Assembly: GCF_003050615.1 (NCBI RefSeq)
Contig: NZ_NWBU01000009.1
Coordinates: forward strand, 248,001 to 312,000
Length of the DNA: 64,000 nucleotides
Origin: Sphingomonas oleivorans
Lineage (GTDB): Bacteria; Pseudomonadota; Alphaproteobacteria; Sphingomonadales; Sphingomonadaceae
Direction: 5' to 3'
Position numbers and translations under genes: made by a program. Below, piece after piece: positions 17,929 to 26,865 of the stretch (within the stretch, counting starts at the first letter, position 1; each line of letters opens with the position of its first letter). The notes below the pieces were generated by a model. The model saw only the letters and a program-made list of their open reading frames with translations. It ran no database searches and was not told the origin of the DNA.

Positions 17929-18846
17929 ATGCTCCTAAGCGCATCGGCCGTCATGGAGAGCTATCCCGCCCCCGCCCGCGCCCTCGTCGCCGAGATGACG
18001 GCCGCTGCCGCCGCCGAACCGGGCCGCACGGTCGCCTTTCAGGGCGCGCCCGGCTGCAATTCGCATATCGCCGCACTCCGCGCCTTTCCCGATTGCCTGC
18101 CGCTGCCCTGCTTCCATTTCGAGGATGCGCTCGATGCGGTGCGCGAGGGGCGCGCCGATTGCGCGATGATCCCGATCGAAAATTCGTTGCACGGCCGCGT
18201 GGCGGACATCCATTTCCTGCTGCCCGAATCCGGCCTCACCATCATCGGCGAACATTTCATGCCGATCCGCTACTGCCTGCTCGCGCTGGACGAGGTGGCC
18301 GTGACGGAGGCGATGAGCCATCCTCAAGCGCTGGGCCAATGCCGCCACTGGTTGCGCGCGCGGGGCATCAAGCCGGTCGCCTATCCCGACACGGCGGGCG
18401 CTGCGGCGCAGGTGGCGGAGCTCGGCCGGCCGGGAATCGGCGCGATCGCGCCGCGCCTCGCCGCAGATCTCTACGGCCTGAAGGTGATCGCCGAGGGGCT
18501 GGAGGATTCGGAGGACAATACCACCCGCTTCGTCATTCTCGCGCGCGGGGCGGCGACGCATCCCGTGATGGGCCCGTCGATGACGACCTTCATCTTCGAG
18601 GTGAAGAATATTCCGGCGGCGCTCTACAAGGCGCTGGGCGGTTTCGCGACCAACGGCGTCAACATGACGAAGCTGGAAAGCTATCAGCGCGGGGCGAGCT
18701 TCGCCGCGACCGAATTCTATGCCGATATCGAGGGACATCCCGGCGATCCGGCGGTCGCGCGTGCGCTGGAGGAGCTGCGCTTCCACAGCAAATGGGTGCG
18801 CATCCTGGGCACCTATCCGCAGGCGCGCGCGCGGGTCATCGCCTGA
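17929..18846 (+). CDS. pheA: Prephenate dehydratase
   Basis: A 305-residue monofunctional prephenate dehydratase, converting prephenate to phenylpyruvate for phenylalanine synthesis. The catalytic domain shows VAFQGAPGCNSHIAALRAFP, the IPIENSLHGRVADI motif and the Thr-Arg-Phe motif in NTTRFVILAR. A C-terminal ACT domain (TTFIFEVKNIPAALYKALGG, then KLESYQ) gives phenylalanine feedback. There is no chorismate-mutase domain. Convergent with nudC, 7 bases apart. Confidence 0.94.
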   Translation: MLLSASAVMESYPAPARALVAEMTAAAAAEPGRTVAFQGAPGCNSHIAALRAFPDCLPLPCFHFEDALDAVREGRADCAMIPIENSLHGRVADIHFLLPESGLTIIGEHFMPIRYCLLALDEVAVTEAMSHPQALGQCRHWLRARGIKPVAYPDTAGAAAQVAELGRPGIGAIAPRLAADLYGLKVIAEGLEDSEDNTTRFVILARGAATHPVMGPSMTTFIFEVKNIPAALYKALGGFATNGVNMTKLESYQRGASFAATEFYADIEGHPGDPAVARALEELRFHSKWVRILGTYPQARARVIA

Positions 18847-18853
18847 CGCCTGC

Positions 18854-19735
18854 TCAGGCGCCTGCCAGCCACTTCCGGAACAGCGTGTTGGCGATGGCAT
18901 AAGGCGGCGGCGCGCCGAACCGTGCGTCGGGATCGCCGCCAAGTGCGGCGGCGACTTCCTCGCGCGTCACCCACATCGCATCCTCAAGCTCATTCTCGTC
19001 CAGCCTGATCGTTTCGCTCTCGGCCTCGGCGATGCAGGCGAGCATCAGCGAGGAAGGGAAGGGCCAGGGCTGGCTCGCGACATAGCGGACCGGCCCCACG
19101 CGCACGCCCGCTTCTTCCGCCAGCTCGCGCGCCACCGCTTCCTCCATCGACTCGCCCACCTCCAGGAATCCCGCCAGCGCCGAATAGCGGCCGGGGGGGA
19201 ACGCCGGCTGGCGGCCGACGAGCACGCGGCCCCGATATTCGGCGAGCATGATGACGACCGGATCGGTGCGCGGGAAATGATCCGTGCCGCAAGCGTCGCA
19301 ATGCCGCCCCCAGCCCGCGCGGAACGGCGCGGTCGCGCTGCCGCAATTGGCGCAGAAATGGTGCCGCGCATGCCAGTCGGCGAGGCTGCGCGCGGCGGCG
19401 TAGGTCGCGGCCTCCCCCTCGGGCAGCGAATCGAGCATGGCCATCAGCGCCGGCGAGCGCCGTGCCGCGGGTGCGGGCGATCGTATCTCGATGAAGCGCG
19501 GGCTGCCGTCGATCAGGCCGAGAAGGGCCATGTCGCGGCCGTCGACACCGCCGTTCAGCAGTCCCCAGCCGAGCCTGCCCTCCGGCCCGGTGAGCGGATC
19601 ATATCCGTCGAGCAGGAGCAGCCGTGCCGCCGGATCGCGGACGAGCGCCGCCCAGATTTCGGGATCGCCGCGCAGATGATCGGCGCGGTCGAGCGGCGAG
19701 CCGGTGAAGCCCGGCAGGGGAATGGCATCGGTCAC
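18854..19735 (-). CDS. nudC: NAD(+) diphosphatase (Nudix, NudC type)
   Basis: A 293-residue Nudix hydrolase that cleaves NAD(H) and can remove NAD caps from RNA. Zinc-ribbon cysteines (CANCGSA and CDACGTD), the Nudix box GFLEVGESMEEAVARELAEE and the NudC-specific SQPWPFPSSLM are all present. The start is a GTG at 19735 whose codon overlaps the end of mutY by 4 bases, implying translational coupling. The frame is open well upstream but that part is antisense to mutY coding sequence and is rejected. Confidence 0.92.
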   Translation of the reverse strand: MTDAIPLPGFTGSPLDRADHLRGDPEIWAALVRDPAARLLLLDGYDPLTGPEGRLGWGLLNGGVDGRDMALLGLIDGSPRFIEIRSPAPAARRSPALMAMLDSLPEGEAATYAAARSLADWHARHHFCANCGSATAPFRAGWGRHCDACGTDHFPRTDPVVIMLAEYRGRVLVGRQPAFPPGRYSALAGFLEVGESMEEAVARELAEEAGVRVGPVRYVASQPWPFPSSLMLACIAEAESETIRLDENELEDAMWVTREEVAAALGGDPDARFGAPPPYAIANTLFRKWLAGA

Positions 19736-20781
19736 GGATCGACGCTCTGCGCCGAGGCGGCCGCCTTGGCAAATATTGTCGGCAATCCCGCTTGCTCGAT
19801 CCGCTCGATCGGCCACCATATCCCCTCCGCATCCCCGCGCGCCACGACGACGGCCAGCTCCAGCGCGAAATGGGTGAAGATGTGCGACACGGTTCCCGCC
19901 GGTCGCCACTGCGCCTCGGTCGGTGCGCCCGCCAGCCCCGGATCGGCCGCCGTCCATTCGCCGGTGGGGAGCGCCATCATGCCGCCCAGCAGTCCTTTTG
20001 CCGGCCGCCTTACGAGCAGCACCGTGCCGTCCCGCTCCAGCCAGAAGGCGGTGCCGCGCCGCACGGGCTTCGCCTTCTTCGCAGCCTTGACGGGGAAGGC
20101 TTCGGTCGTACCGGTCCGTGCCGCCGCGCAACCGTCGCGCAAGGGGCAGATGGCGCAGGCGGGATTGCGCGGCGTGCAGATGGTGGCGCCCAGATCCATC
20201 ATTGCCTGGGCGAAATCGCCGGCGCGCATGTCGGGCGTGATCGAATCGGCAAGCGCATAGAGGCTGTCGCGCGCGCCCGGCAGCGGATCGGACAGAGCGA
20301 AGAGCCGCGCCACCACCCGCTCGACATTGGCATCGACCACCACCGCGCGCCGCCCGAAGGCGATCGCCGCCACCGCCGCCGCCGTATAGCGGCCGAGGCC
20401 GGGAAGCGCGCGCAACGCCGCCTCCTCGTCCGGAAAATGCCCGCCATGATCGGCGGCCACGACCCGCGCGCAGGCGATCAGGTTGCGCGCCCGGGCATAA
20501 TAGCCGAGCCCCGCCCAGGCGGCCATGACCGCGCTCTCCTCTGCCGCCGCCAGCGCCTCGACGGTCGGCCAGCGCGTCGTGAAGGCCGCGAAATAGGGCT
20601 TCACCGCCGCCACGGTGGTCTGTTGCAGCATGATCTCTGAAAGCCAGACGCGATAGGGATCCGCTGCCTCGTCCGGCCCCGCGCGCCATGGCAGGCGGCG
20701 CGCATTCCGGTCATACCAGGCGAGCAGCGCGGCGCTCACCTGGCCCTGGGGAAAGGGCGTTTCGGCTTTCGATAAAGTCAT
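19732..20781 (-). CDS. mutY: A/G-specific adenine DNA glycosylase
   Basis: A 349-residue base-excision repair enzyme removing A opposite 8-oxoG. Present are LPWRAGPDEAADPYRVWLSEIMLQQ (in two parts LPWR and WLSEIMLQQT), the helix-hairpin-helix ALPGLGRYTAAAVAAIAFG with the catalytic Asp in VVDANVERV, the Fe-S ligands in CTPRNPACAICPLRDGC (C-x6-C-x2-C-x5-C), and a C-terminal Nudix-like 8-oxoG recognition domain. Start is ATG 20781 or 20793; neither has a good ribosome site. Divergent from the DUF721 gene. Confidence 0.95.
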   Translation of the reverse strand: MTLSKAETPFPQGQVSAALLAWYDRNARRLPWRAGPDEAADPYRVWLSEIMLQQTTVAAVKPYFAAFTTRWPTVEALAAAEESAVMAAWAGLGYYARARNLIACARVVAADHGGHFPDEEAALRALPGLGRYTAAAVAAIAFGRRAVVVDANVERVVARLFALSDPLPGARDSLYALADSITPDMRAGDFAQAMMDLGATICTPRNPACAICPLRDGCAAARTGTTEAFPVKAAKKAKPVRRGTAFWLERDGTVLLVRRPAKGLLGGMMALPTGEWTAADPGLAGAPTEAQWRPAGTVSHIFTHFALELAVVVARGDAEGIWWPIERIEQAGLPTIFAKAAASAQSVDP

Positions 20782-20819
20782 GTCGACGGGCATGGCGCGG
20801 CTATGGCATGGGAAGGCCG

Positions 20820-21356
20820 ATGAAGGAACGCAAGCCCAAGCAAACCCCCATGGAGGAGGAGCGGCCGCGCGGTCGCGGTGCCCGCGCCGTGGCGGATATC
20901 GTGCCCCATATCGGCCGCGCCGCATTTCGCCGCTTCGGCTTCGTCCAATCCTCGGTGGTGAGTCGCTGGCCTGAGATTGTCGGCCCCCGCTATGCCGGCG
21001 TCACCACTCCCGAATCGATCCGCTTCCCGCCCGGCCGGCGCAGCGAGGGCGTGCTGACCTTGTCGGTGGATGGCGCGCATGGGCCGATGCTCCAGCATGT
21101 GGCGCCCGCCATCGTCGAGCGGGTCAACCGCTTCTTCGGCTATCCCGCCGTCGCGCGCGTCGCTATCCGCCAGGGGCCGCCGCTGCGCCCCACGCCGCGT
21201 CGCGCCGTTCCCGCGCCCCAGCCGGTGCCGGCGGAGCTGGGCGAGAGCCTGCGTACCATCGGCGATCCGGAACTGCGCGATTGCCTCGCCGCGCTGGCCG
21301 GCGCGCTGGCCGCCAGCAGCGGCCCGCCCGTCTTCGCCTCCAACGACAAGGAATGA
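20820..21356 (+). CDS. DUF721 protein, DciA-like
   Basis: A 178-residue DUF721 protein. The core is GRAAFRRFGFVQSSVVSRWPEIVGPRYAGVTTP followed by the strand EGVLTLSVDGAHGPMLQHVAP and INxxFG-like VNRFFGYPAVARV (given here in pieces). Members related to DciA help load the replicative helicase, so a replication role is plausible. The low-complexity C-terminal tail is Pro/Ala-rich. Its stop overlaps the start of the DsbA-like gene (ATGA), and mutY lies divergently. This order through to smc recurs in sphingomonads as I know them. Confidence 0.8.
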   Translation: MKERKPKQTPMEEERPRGRGARAVADIVPHIGRAAFRRFGFVQSSVVSRWPEIVGPRYAGVTTPESIRFPPGRRSEGVLTLSVDGAHGPMLQHVAPAIVERVNRFFGYPAVARVAIRQGPPLRPTPRRAVPAPQPVPAELGESLRTIGDPELRDCLAALAGALAASSGPPVFASNDKE

Positions 21357-22060
21357 GCATGCGTCTCGCCGCCGCCATCGGCCTTGCCCTTGCCGCGCTT
21401 GGGGCCGCGCTCGGCCCCATCGCTTCGGCGCCGATCGCCGCCGCGCCGGCGAAGCAGGATTGGAGCAAGGTGGCGAGCCGCACCGCATCGGGCAGCTTCC
21501 TGCTCGGCAATCCGGCGGCGAAGGTGAAGCTGGTCGAATATCTGTCGCTCAGCTGCTCGCACTGCGCCCATTTCGCGGGCGAGGCGATGGCGCCGCTCAA
21601 GGCGGGCTATATCCGCACAGGCCTCGTCAGCCTGGAGGTGCGCCATGCGCTGCGCGATCCGTTCGATCTGACGGCGGTCTTGCTCGCCCGTTGCGACGGC
21701 CCGGCGAGCTATTTCCCGGCGGCCGAAGCGGTGTTCGCGCGTCAGGAAGAGTGGATCGCACGCGCCCAGACCTATGTTGAGAAGGACCCGCGGACACTGT
21801 CCGCCGCCGATCGGCTCGTGGGCTTCGCGGAAGGATCGGGGCTCGACGCGCTGTTCCGTGCGCGGGGCATGGCGCCGGCGCGGATCAGGGCCTGCCTCGG
21901 CGATCCCGCGCAGCAGAAGCTGCTCGCCGACATGGCGGACGAGGCCTGGAATGGGCGCAAGATCGGAGGCACGCCCGCCTTCCTGATCAACGGCGTCGCG
22001 CAGGAAGGCGTAGGGAGCTGGGCCGATCTGGAGCCCAAGCTGAAGGCGGCGCTGAAATAG
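21353..22060 (+). CDS. DsbA-like thioredoxin-fold protein 1 (CSHC)
   Basis: A 235-residue secreted protein with an N-terminal signal (cleavage around residue 27-31) and a DsbA/DSBA-like thioredoxin_4 domain. The active site is C68-S-H-C71 in LSLSCSHCAHF, with the cis-Pro loop at IGGTPAFLINGV. It probably forms or isomerises disulfides in the periplasm. It overlaps DUF721 by 4 bases and is followed by a paralogue 102 bases later. The CSHC dipeptide differs from the CPHC of the paralogue, suggesting a different redox potential. Confidence 0.86.
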   Translation: MSMRLAAAIGLALAALGAALGPIASAPIAAAPAKQDWSKVASRTASGSFLLGNPAAKVKLVEYLSLSCSHCAHFAGEAMAPLKAGYIRTGLVSLEVRHALRDPFDLTAVLLARCDGPASYFPAAEAVFARQEEWIARAQTYVEKDPRTLSAADRLVGFAEGSGLDALFRARGMAPARIRACLGDPAQQKLLADMADEAWNGRKIGGTPAFLINGVAQEGVGSWADLEPKLKAALK

Positions 22061-22162
22061 GTGCCGCCGGCCCCGCGCCCGCGCGACAGGTTTTCTGATG
22101 GCCGAAGCTGGTCTAAAGCCGCGCCCAAGCCGCCTCGGCGCTCGCATTTGAGGAAGAATGAT

Positions 22163-22906
22163 ATGAAGCTTCGCTGGTCCGTTGCGCCCATGATCGTCGC
22201 CGCCGTCGCGCTTGCAGGCTGCGACAAGGCAGGGAGCGACAATAGCGCCAAGCCCTCCGCGCCGGTGGCCGCGGTCGCGCCGCCCGCGGGGCAGCAATGG
22301 ACCGATATCGTCGCCAAGACGCCGCAGGGCGGCTTCATCATGGGCAACCCTGAAGCGCCGGTGAAGCTGGTCGAATATGCTTCGCTCACCTGCCCGCATT
22401 GCCGCGATTTCACCGCGGCGGCGGCCGAGCCTTTGCGCGAAAATTATATCAAGAGCGGCAAGGTGAGCTGGGAATTCCGGCCCTATGTGTTGAATTCGCT
22501 CGATGTGGCGGCAACGCTGCTCACCCGCTGTCAGGGGCCGGCGCCCTATTTCAAGCTGGCCGAGCAGGTCTATGCCGATCAGGGGGCGTGGATCGGCCGT
22601 TTCCAGGCGCTGCCTGAGGCTGAGGCACAGCGGATCCAGGCGCTGCCGCCCGAGCAGCAGTTCCGCGCGCTGGCCGGGGCCGCCGGGCTCGACGGTTTCT
22701 TCCGCGCGCGCGGCTTGCCGCAGGCGAAGATCGACGCCTGCCTGTCGGACAAGGCCGCGCTCGACGAGATCGTCAAGATCCGCGATCTCGGCACCAATCA
22801 GGACAAGATCACGGGCACGCCCAGCTTCCTGATCAATGGCGAGCTCCAGGAAAGCGTCTATGACTGGACGCTGCTCGAGGCCAAGCTGCGCGAGGCGGTG
22901 GGCTGA
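22163..22906 (+). CDS. DsbA-like thioredoxin-fold lipoprotein 2 (CPHC)
   Basis: A 247-residue paralogue of the preceding gene. The signal peptide ends in lipobox LAGC (Cys at 20), so it is probably membrane-tethered. The active site is C77-P-H-C80 in LTCPHCRDF, identical to the classical DsbA dipeptide, and the cis-Pro loop is ITGTPSFLINGE. AGGAAG precedes the ATG. The pair may divide oxidase functions between soluble and anchored forms; this is inference. Confidence 0.87.
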   Translation: MKLRWSVAPMIVAAVALAGCDKAGSDNSAKPSAPVAAVAPPAGQQWTDIVAKTPQGGFIMGNPEAPVKLVEYASLTCPHCRDFTAAAAEPLRENYIKSGKVSWEFRPYVLNSLDVAATLLTRCQGPAPYFKLAEQVYADQGAWIGRFQALPEAEAQRIQALPPEQQFRALAGAAGLDGFFRARGLPQAKIDACLSDKAALDEIVKIRDLGTNQDKITGTPSFLINGELQESVYDWTLLEAKLREAVG

Positions 22907-22925
22907 TCCCGCCCCTTCCTTAATC

Positions 22926-23009
22926 CGTCATGCCAGCGCAGGCTGGCATCCCTCCAGGCTCTCCGCCTGCGTCTACCGTGGAGGGACCCCAGCCTTCGCT
23001 GGGGTGACG
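22926..23009. repeat. REPIN-like two-hairpin unit beside GIY-YIG gene 2
   Basis: An 84-base unit, the same length as that at 13337: a 30-base arm (one base different, GCGCAGGC for GCGAAGGC), a 24-base unrelated centre and an identical 30-base right arm ending GGGGTGACG. It lies 22 bases past the stop codon of GIY-YIG gene 2. Confidence 0.88.
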
Positions 23010-23031
23010 GTGTTTGGGATGAGAGCGATTC

Positions 23032-23322
23032 CTACCCGTTAATCCTCGGATAGAGATCCTCCCAATCGGGATTGGTCTTGGAAATAAGTGCCGTCTTCCA
23101 GATTCGCTTCCAGGCCTTCATCGCCTTCTCGCGCATGATTGCCTCGCCAATCGTAGGATAAGGCTCGACATAGACGAGCCTTTTCAATCCGTAGCGCTTG
23201 CAGAAATCAGATCCGGTCCCGGTGCGGTGCTGATATATTCGCGCCGCCAGATCCGCCGTCACGCCGATGTAGAGTGTGCCGTGCGGCTTGTCCGTCATGA
23301 TGTAAATCCACCCGCCCTGCAT
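23032..23322 (-). CDS. GIY-YIG endonuclease family protein, copy 2
   Basis: A 96-residue paralogue of the protein at 11341, same length and end (ING). GIY and YIG elements are IYIMTD and LYIGVT; the conserved Arg is in LAARIYQHR and the Glu in EAIMREKAMKAW. Upstream, 23 bases before the ATG, is a diverged family A hairpin; downstream is an intact REPIN-like unit. This reproduces the layout of copy 1 although the genes sit at unrelated sites and on opposite strands. Nuclease activity is inferred from the fold. Confidence 0.85.
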   Translation of the reverse strand: MQGGWIYIMTDKPHGTLYIGVTADLAARIYQHRTGTGSDFCKRYGLKRLVYVEPYPTIGEAIMREKAMKAWKRIWKTALISKTNPDWEDLYPRING

Positions 23323-23345
23323 CGTTCCAGGATGATCTAACGAAA

Positions 23346-23374
23346 CCAGGAACGCCAGCTTTCGCCAGCGCGAA
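23346..23374. repeat. Diverged family A hairpin upstream of GIY-YIG gene 2
   Basis: Read on the reverse strand: TTCGC, GCTGGC, GAAA, GCTGGC, GTTCCTGG. It aligns with the 11288-11317 arm in the GCGAA-GCTGG core and in the TCC-TGG end. It stops 23 bases before the nuclease start, as at copy 1. Stem pairing has partly decayed. Confidence 0.6.
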
Positions 23375-23409
23375 GAAAAAGGCTATCCTCATCCCCGGAG
23401 GTGGCGCGT

Positions 23410-26400
23410 TTGAAGATCAAGAAGCTCAGGCTTTCCGGGTTCAAGAGCTTCGTCGAGCCGGCTGAGCTCATCATCGAGCCGGGGCTGACCGGCGTCGTCG
23501 GGCCCAATGGCTGCGGCAAATCCAATCTGCTCGAGGCGATCCGCTGGGCGATGGGCGAAACCTCGTCCAAGTCGCTGCGCGGCGGCGGCATGGAGGATGT
23601 GATCTTCGCCGGCACCGCGACGCGCGCCAAGCGCGACTTCGCCGAAGTCACGATCCTGACCGAATCTCCCGGCGAGCAGGGCCCCGAGGAGACCGAGGTC
23701 GTCCGCCGGATCGAGCGGGGCGCGGGATCGGCCTATCGCATCAACGGACGCGACGTGCGCCAGCGCGACGTGGCGCTGATGTTCGCCGATGCCGCGACCG
23801 GCGCGCACAGCCCCGCGCTCGTCAGCCAGGGCCGGATCGCCGCCGTGATCGCCGCCAAGCCGATCGAGCGGCGGCAGATGCTGGAAGAGGCGGCGGGGAT
23901 CGCCGGTCTCCATGTCCGCAGGCGCGAGGCGGAGCAGAAGCTGCGCGGCACCGAGGCCAATCTCGCCCGGCTGGACGATCTTCTCGGCGACATGGAAAGC
24001 CGCGCCAATTCGCTCAGGCGGCAGGCGCGGACGGCGGAGCGCTATCGCGCCTTGAGCACGCAGATCAGGGTGGCGGAGGGGCGCACCATCTTCGCCCGAT
24101 GGCGCGAGGCGGCGCGAGCGGCCGATGCCGCGGTGAAGGAAGCGGCGGCGGCCGGGGAGCGGGTATCGGCCGCAGCCGAGGCGCAGCGCGCGGCCGCGGC
24201 GCATCAGGCGGCGGCGATCCGAACCGTCGCCGAGGCACGCGCCGCCGCCCAGTCCGCGCGCGAGGCGGCGAGCGAGGCCGGCCATCGGCTGGCCGCGCTC
24301 AGGACCGAGCGGGCGAGTGTCGAGCGGCGCCTGAGGGAGCTTGCCGAACAGCGCGATGCGCTCGCCCGCGACCGCATGCGCGAGGATAGGCTCGCCATCG
24401 ACGCCTCCGAAGCGCTCGCCCGGCTGGCGGAGGAGGAGAAGGTGCTCACCCTCTCTCTCGGCGAGGCCGAGGCGCAGCGCGGCGAGCTGGAGACCAAGGT
24501 CGCCGAGGCCGAGCGCGCCGCGCGCGATGGCGAGGTGGAGCTGGCGCGCGCCATGGCGGCGCAGGCGGCCGAGCAGGCCGAGGCGCGCGTGGCGCAGGCG
24601 GCGCTCGCTCAGGCGCGGCAACGGCTCGACCGGGCGGTTGCCGAATGCCAGCGGATCGATCGCGAACTGGCGGCGCTGGGAGATGACGAAGCCTTCCACG
24701 CCGCGCTCGATACGGCGAGGGCCGCGCGCGCCAAGGCCGAAGCCGCGATCGCCGCCGCCATTGCTTCCCTCGCCGAAGCCGAGGCGCGGCGCGACGCCGC
24801 CTCCACCACGCGCGACCGGGCGGAAAGCGAGGGGGCGAGCGCCCGCGCCGCGCTCGCCGCGCTCGAATCCGAAGCGCGAGCCTTGGCCAAGGGGCTTGAG
24901 AGCGGCGGCACCAAGGCGCTCGCCCAGATCCGCGCCGCGCCCGGCTATGAACGCGCTCTGGCTGCCGCGCTGGGCGACGATCTCGACGCGCCGATCGGCG
25001 ACAAGGGGCCGCGCGGCTGGGCAGGATCGGAGCGGAAAGAAAAGGATCCAACTCTGCCCAAGGGCGTCACAGCACTGAATGAGCATGTGAACGCCCCACC
25101 CGAACTGTCTCGCCGCCTTGCCCAGATCGGGGTGGTGAAGACGGATGATGGCGGCATCGACCTCGCTGTCGGCCAGCGCCTCGTCACGCATGACGGACGG
25201 CTCAGGCGATGGGACGGCTATGTCGCGCGCGATGTCGGCGCGGCCGCTGCCGAGCGGCTGATCCGCGCCAATCGTCTTGCTGAGCTGGAACGGAGTTTGC
25301 CGTCCGCCCGCGACATGGTGGAGCAAGCCGCCGCCGCGCTTGCGGCTGCAAGCGCCACGCTCGGCGAGGTGCGCGCGGCGATCGATGCCGCGCGGCGTGC
25401 CCAGTCCGAGGGCGAGGCTGCAGCGCGCATGGCGATACGCGAAGAGGATGCCGCCGCCGCCCGGATCGAACGTCATACCGCCGCGCGCGCGAGTCTCGCC
25501 GAACGCCAGTCCCGTGCGTCCGCCGAGCGGGAGGAGGCGGAGGGGGCGGAGGCCGCCGCCCGGGCTGCGCTGGCGGCACTGCCCGATGGTGAGGCGACGC
25601 GGCAGATGGTCGATGGGTTGCGCGTCGCGACCGAGGCGGCCCGCGCCGCGCTCGCCGAGGCGCGCGCACATGCGGCGGCGCTGGTCCAGCGGATCGAGGC
25701 GGACGGGCGGCGGCTCCAGGCGGTACGGGCCGAGGCGAAGGGCTGGCGCTCGCGCGCGGGGGATGCCGCCCGCCGCATCGATGAAATGGCCAAGCGCATG
25801 GCGGCGGTGGAGAGCGAGCTCGCCTCGCTCGCCACCATGCCGGCCGAGCTGGACGGCAAGCTGGCCGAACTCGCGGCGGAGGTGCAGGCGGCGGATGCGG
25901 CGGCGGCCATGACGCAGGAGGCAGAGCACAAGGCCGGCGACGTTCTGCGCCGGAGCGAGAAGGCGCTGGCGGAAAGCGGCGAGGCGCTCGCTTCTGCGCG
26001 CGAGGCACGGGCGGGCGCAGTCGCGCGGCAGGAACATGCCGAGGCGCGCCGGGTCGAGCTCGGCCGGCTTTCGGGCGAGCGCTTCGAATGCCCCGCGCCC
26101 GTGCTGCCGGAAAAAGCGGGTTTCGCGAGCGCGGAAGTGGGCGACGCGGCGAGCGAGGCGGCGCGGCATGATCGGCTGATCGCCGATCGCGAGCGGCTGG
26201 GCCCGGTCAATCTCGTCGCCGAAACCGAGCTCAACGAGCTGGAGCAGGGCCATGCCGCGGCACTCGCCGAGCGCGAGGAGCTGGGGCAGGCGATCAACCG
26301 GCTGCGCGGATCGATCGGCAATCTCAATCGCGAGGGACGCGCTCGGCTGCTTGCCGCCTTCGAGGCGGTGGACGGCCATTTCCGCCGGCTCTTCACCACG

Positions 26401-26823
26401 CTTTTCGCAGGCGGCGAGGCGCATCTGGCGCTGATCGATTCGGAGGATCCGCTGGAGGCGGGGCTGGAGATCATGGCCCAGCCGCCGGGCAAGAAGCTTG
26501 CCGCGCTGACGCTGCTTTCGGGCGGCGAGCAGGCGCTGACGGCGGTCGCGCTGATCTTCGCCTTGTTCCTCACCAATCCCGCGCCGATCTGCGTGCTGGA
26601 CGAGGTGGATGCGCCGCTCGACGATGCCAATATCGAGCGTTTCTGCGACATGCTCGACCGCATGGTGCGCGAGACGGAGACGCGCTACCTGATCGTTACC
26701 CATAACAGCGTGACGATGAGCCGGATGCACCGGCTGTTCGGCGTGACGATGATCGAGCGGGGCGTGAGCCGGCTGGTGTCGGTCGATCTGGGCGGGGCGG
26801 AGTCGCTGTTGGCAGCGGAGTGA
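23410..26823 (+). CDS. smc: Chromosome segregation ATPase SMC
   Basis: A 1137-residue SMC protein that compacts and segregates the chromosome with ScpAB. Walker A is GPNGCGKSN (residues 31-39), followed by LLEAIRWAMGE. Long Ala/Glu/Arg coiled coils surround a hinge, the ABC signature is TLLSGGEQALTAVAL and Walker B is CVLDEVDAPLDD, close to the C-terminus. The TTG at 23410 is preferred: GGAGG lies 9 bases upstream, whereas the GTG at 23401 directly abuts GGAGG. The opposite strand is also open for over 1100 codons, an artefact of GC-rich codon bias. Confidence 0.95.
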   Translation: MKIKKLRLSGFKSFVEPAELIIEPGLTGVVGPNGCGKSNLLEAIRWAMGETSSKSLRGGGMEDVIFAGTATRAKRDFAEVTILTESPGEQGPEETEVVRRIERGAGSAYRINGRDVRQRDVALMFADAATGAHSPALVSQGRIAAVIAAKPIERRQMLEEAAGIAGLHVRRREAEQKLRGTEANLARLDDLLGDMESRANSLRRQARTAERYRALSTQIRVAEGRTIFARWREAARAADAAVKEAAAAGERVSAAAEAQRAAAAHQAAAIRTVAEARAAAQSAREAASEAGHRLAALRTERASVERRLRELAEQRDALARDRMREDRLAIDASEALARLAEEEKVLTLSLGEAEAQRGELETKVAEAERAARDGEVELARAMAAQAAEQAEARVAQAALAQARQRLDRAVAECQRIDRELAALGDDEAFHAALDTARAARAKAEAAIAAAIASLAEAEARRDAASTTRDRAESEGASARAALAALESEARALAKGLESGGTKALAQIRAAPGYERALAAALGDDLDAPIGDKGPRGWAGSERKEKDPTLPKGVTALNEHVNAPPELSRRLAQIGVVKTDDGGIDLAVGQRLVTHDGRLRRWDGYVARDVGAAAAERLIRANRLAELERSLPSARDMVEQAAAALAAASATLGEVRAAIDAARRAQSEGEAAARMAIREEDAAAARIERHTAARASLAERQSRASAEREEAEGAEAAARAALAALPDGEATRQMVDGLRVATEAARAALAEARAHAAALVQRIEADGRRLQAVRAEAKGWRSRAGDAARRIDEMAKRMAAVESELASLATMPAELDGKLAELAAEVQAADAAAAMTQEAEHKAGDVLRRSEKALAESGEALASAREARAGAVARQEHAEARRVELGRLSGERFECPAPVLPEKAGFASAEVGDAASEAARHDRLIADRERLGPVNLVAETELNELEQGHAAALAEREELGQAINRLRGSIGNLNREGRARLLAAFEAVDGHFRRLFTTLFAGGEAHLALIDSEDPLEAGLEIMAQPPGKKLAALTLLSGGEQALTAVALIFALFLTNPAPICVLDEVDAPLDDANIERFCDMLDRMVRETETRYLIVTHNSVTMSRMHRLFGVTMIERGVSRLVSVDLGGAESLLAAE

Positions 26824-26865
26824 TGCGGTCTATAAGCGGGGTTCACCCCCAAAAAGGAGACGCGC

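Noticed and set aside
19736..20689. N-terminal extension of nudC through mutY
   Set aside because: It overlaps the mutY coding frame; the GTG at 19735 gives the family length.
23389..26730. Very long open frame on the reverse strand opposite smc
   Set aside because: It mirrors GC-rich codon bias of smc, shows Arg/Gly-rich composition and no recognisable domain.
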